Assembly (NCBI RefSeq): GCF_037652055.1
Contig: NZ_JBBKAH010000002.1
Location: forward strand, 1,116,001 to 1,180,000
From: Pelagibius sp037652055
GTDB lineage: Bacteria; Pseudomonadota; Alphaproteobacteria; Kiloniellales; Kiloniellaceae
Reading direction: 5' to 3'
Length of the DNA: 64,000 nucleotides
The notes under the pieces are model-generated. The model made no database searches, was not told where the DNA came from, and saw only the letters and a list, made by a program, of their open reading frames with translations. Shown one piece after another: positions 63,498 through 64,000 of this stretch (position 1 is its first letter; each line of letters begins with the position of its first letter). The position numbers and the translations under genes were made by a program.

Positions 63498-64000
63498 ATG
63501 CCGCAATCCGAGGCCCCAGCGCCTGCAGCCCGCCGATTCCGGATCCGCGGTCTCTCCGCCGGACTTCTGCTGTTGCCGATCCTGGCCCTGGCGGGAGCGA
63601 CGCTTGCCGGTGCCCAGGACATTCGCTTTTTCCGCATCGGCACCGGCTCGACCGCCGGGACCTATTTCCCGATCGGCGGCATCATCGCCAGCGCCATTTC
63701 CAGCCCGCCGGGCAGCCGCGACTGCACGGGCGGCGGCAGCTGCGGCGTTACCGGTCTGGTCGCCGTCGCACAGTCGACTCGCGGATCGGTCGACAATGTG
63801 CGCCAGATCGAGGAAGGCTCGATGGAGTCCGGCTTCAGCCAGTCGGATGTCGCCTACTGGGCCTACCGCGGCGAGGAACTGTTTCTCGAGGGCGGCCCGC
63901 TGAAGTCACTGCGCGCCATCGCCAACCTCTACCCCGAGACCATCCACCTGGTGGTGCGCTCCGATTCCGGCATCAAGTCGGTCGCCGATCTGCGCGGCAG
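63498..64000 (+). CDS. TAXI-family TRAP transporter solute-binding protein, N-terminal part
   Basis: About 168 residues are seen before the window ends. A signal peptide (about 8-40, ending ATLAGAQ) is followed by IRFFRIGTGSTAGTYFPIG, the diagnostic start of TAXI-type periplasmic receptors, and later by SGFSQSDVAYWAYRG and ETIHLVVRSDSGIKSVADL. It would deliver a carboxylate such as an amino or dicarboxylic acid to a fused TRAP permease, probably encoded just beyond the window. ATG at 63498 follows GGAGAAG. The start of the gene is complete; the end is cut by the window. Confidence 0.9.
   Translation, partial: MPQSEAPAPAARRFRIRGLSAGLLLLPILALAGATLAGAQDIRFFRIGTGSTAGTYFPIGGIIASAISSPPGSRDCTGGGSCGVTGLVAVAQSTRGSVDNVRQIEEGSMESGFSQSDVAYWAYRGEELFLEGGPLKSLRAIANLYPETIHLVVRSDSGIKSVADLRG

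Overview
The window is high-GC bacterial chromosome, apparently from an alphaproteobacterium. A Rhodospirillales-type lineage in the broad sense is an inference from gene content and order; no rRNA is present to test it. Supporting signs are the lptC-lptA-lptB-rpoN-hpf-ptsN cluster, the Hsp20/DUF1150 pair, a DUF1989 protein, a long-form HPF, a short ribonuclease D without HRDC domains, OxyR beside a small-subunit catalase, and IF-3 with the typical alphaproteobacterial N-terminus. Gene density is high. Nearly all genes look like native housekeeping or ordinary accessory genes. There is no prophage, integrase, transposase, CRISPR array or rRNA operon.

Layout. 1-2021: the tail of an EAL phosphodiesterase, then a heat-shock unit (Hsp20 and DUF1150) behind a sigma-32-like promoter and a possible ROSE-type RNA thermometer. 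2022-9343 (minus strand): ptsN, hpf, rpoN, lptB, lptA, lptC, kdsD (lipopolysaccharide export, Kdo precursor supply, sigma-54, PTS-Ntr) and an RNase D. 9588-18000: an NDUFA9-like Rossmann protein, uppP, and the gltD-gltB glutamate synthase operon, whose promoter holds a perfect inverted repeat between -35 and -10. 18001-24558: a mixed set of a GST, a TPR protein, an SDR-like protein, a membrane protein of unknown family, an alpha/beta hydrolase and a GT4 glycosyltransferase. 24662-36723: translation genes (thrS, infC with an AUA start, rpmI, rplT, pheS, pheT, lepA), interrupted by a divergent SDR/TetR pair with three operator-like repeats and by several small unknown genes.

36739-44264: a small membrane protein, tRNA-Ser(GGA) followed at once by a REP-like structured element and a GIY-YIG gene, a DUF1989 protein, a lipoprotein/coiled-coil pair of unknown function, a serine-glyoxylate-type aminotransferase, and a LemA/DUF2207 pair. 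44265-51279: MFS transporter, DUF1194 protein, phospholipase D-like protein, SDR, adenine/adenosine deaminase, and a NmrA-like reductase divergent from its likely TetR regulator. 51432-54985: katA divergent from oxyR, then a DJ-1/PfpI protein. 55138-64000: Tat-exported PhoD phosphatase, a soluble triple-PAS histidine kinase, an SLC13 permease with RCK domains, a MerA-like flavoprotein paired with a TVP38/TMEM64 protein, and the start of a TAXI-type TRAP solute receptor.

I found no obvious large undescribed system. The most interesting signals are regulatory: the AUA start of infC, the inverted repeat inside the gltDB promoter, the Hsp20 leader, and two TetR operator sets. Next are the tRNA-Ser/GIY-YIG/REP-like cassette and two sets of genes I cannot assign to a known family (21401-22450; 38672-40124).
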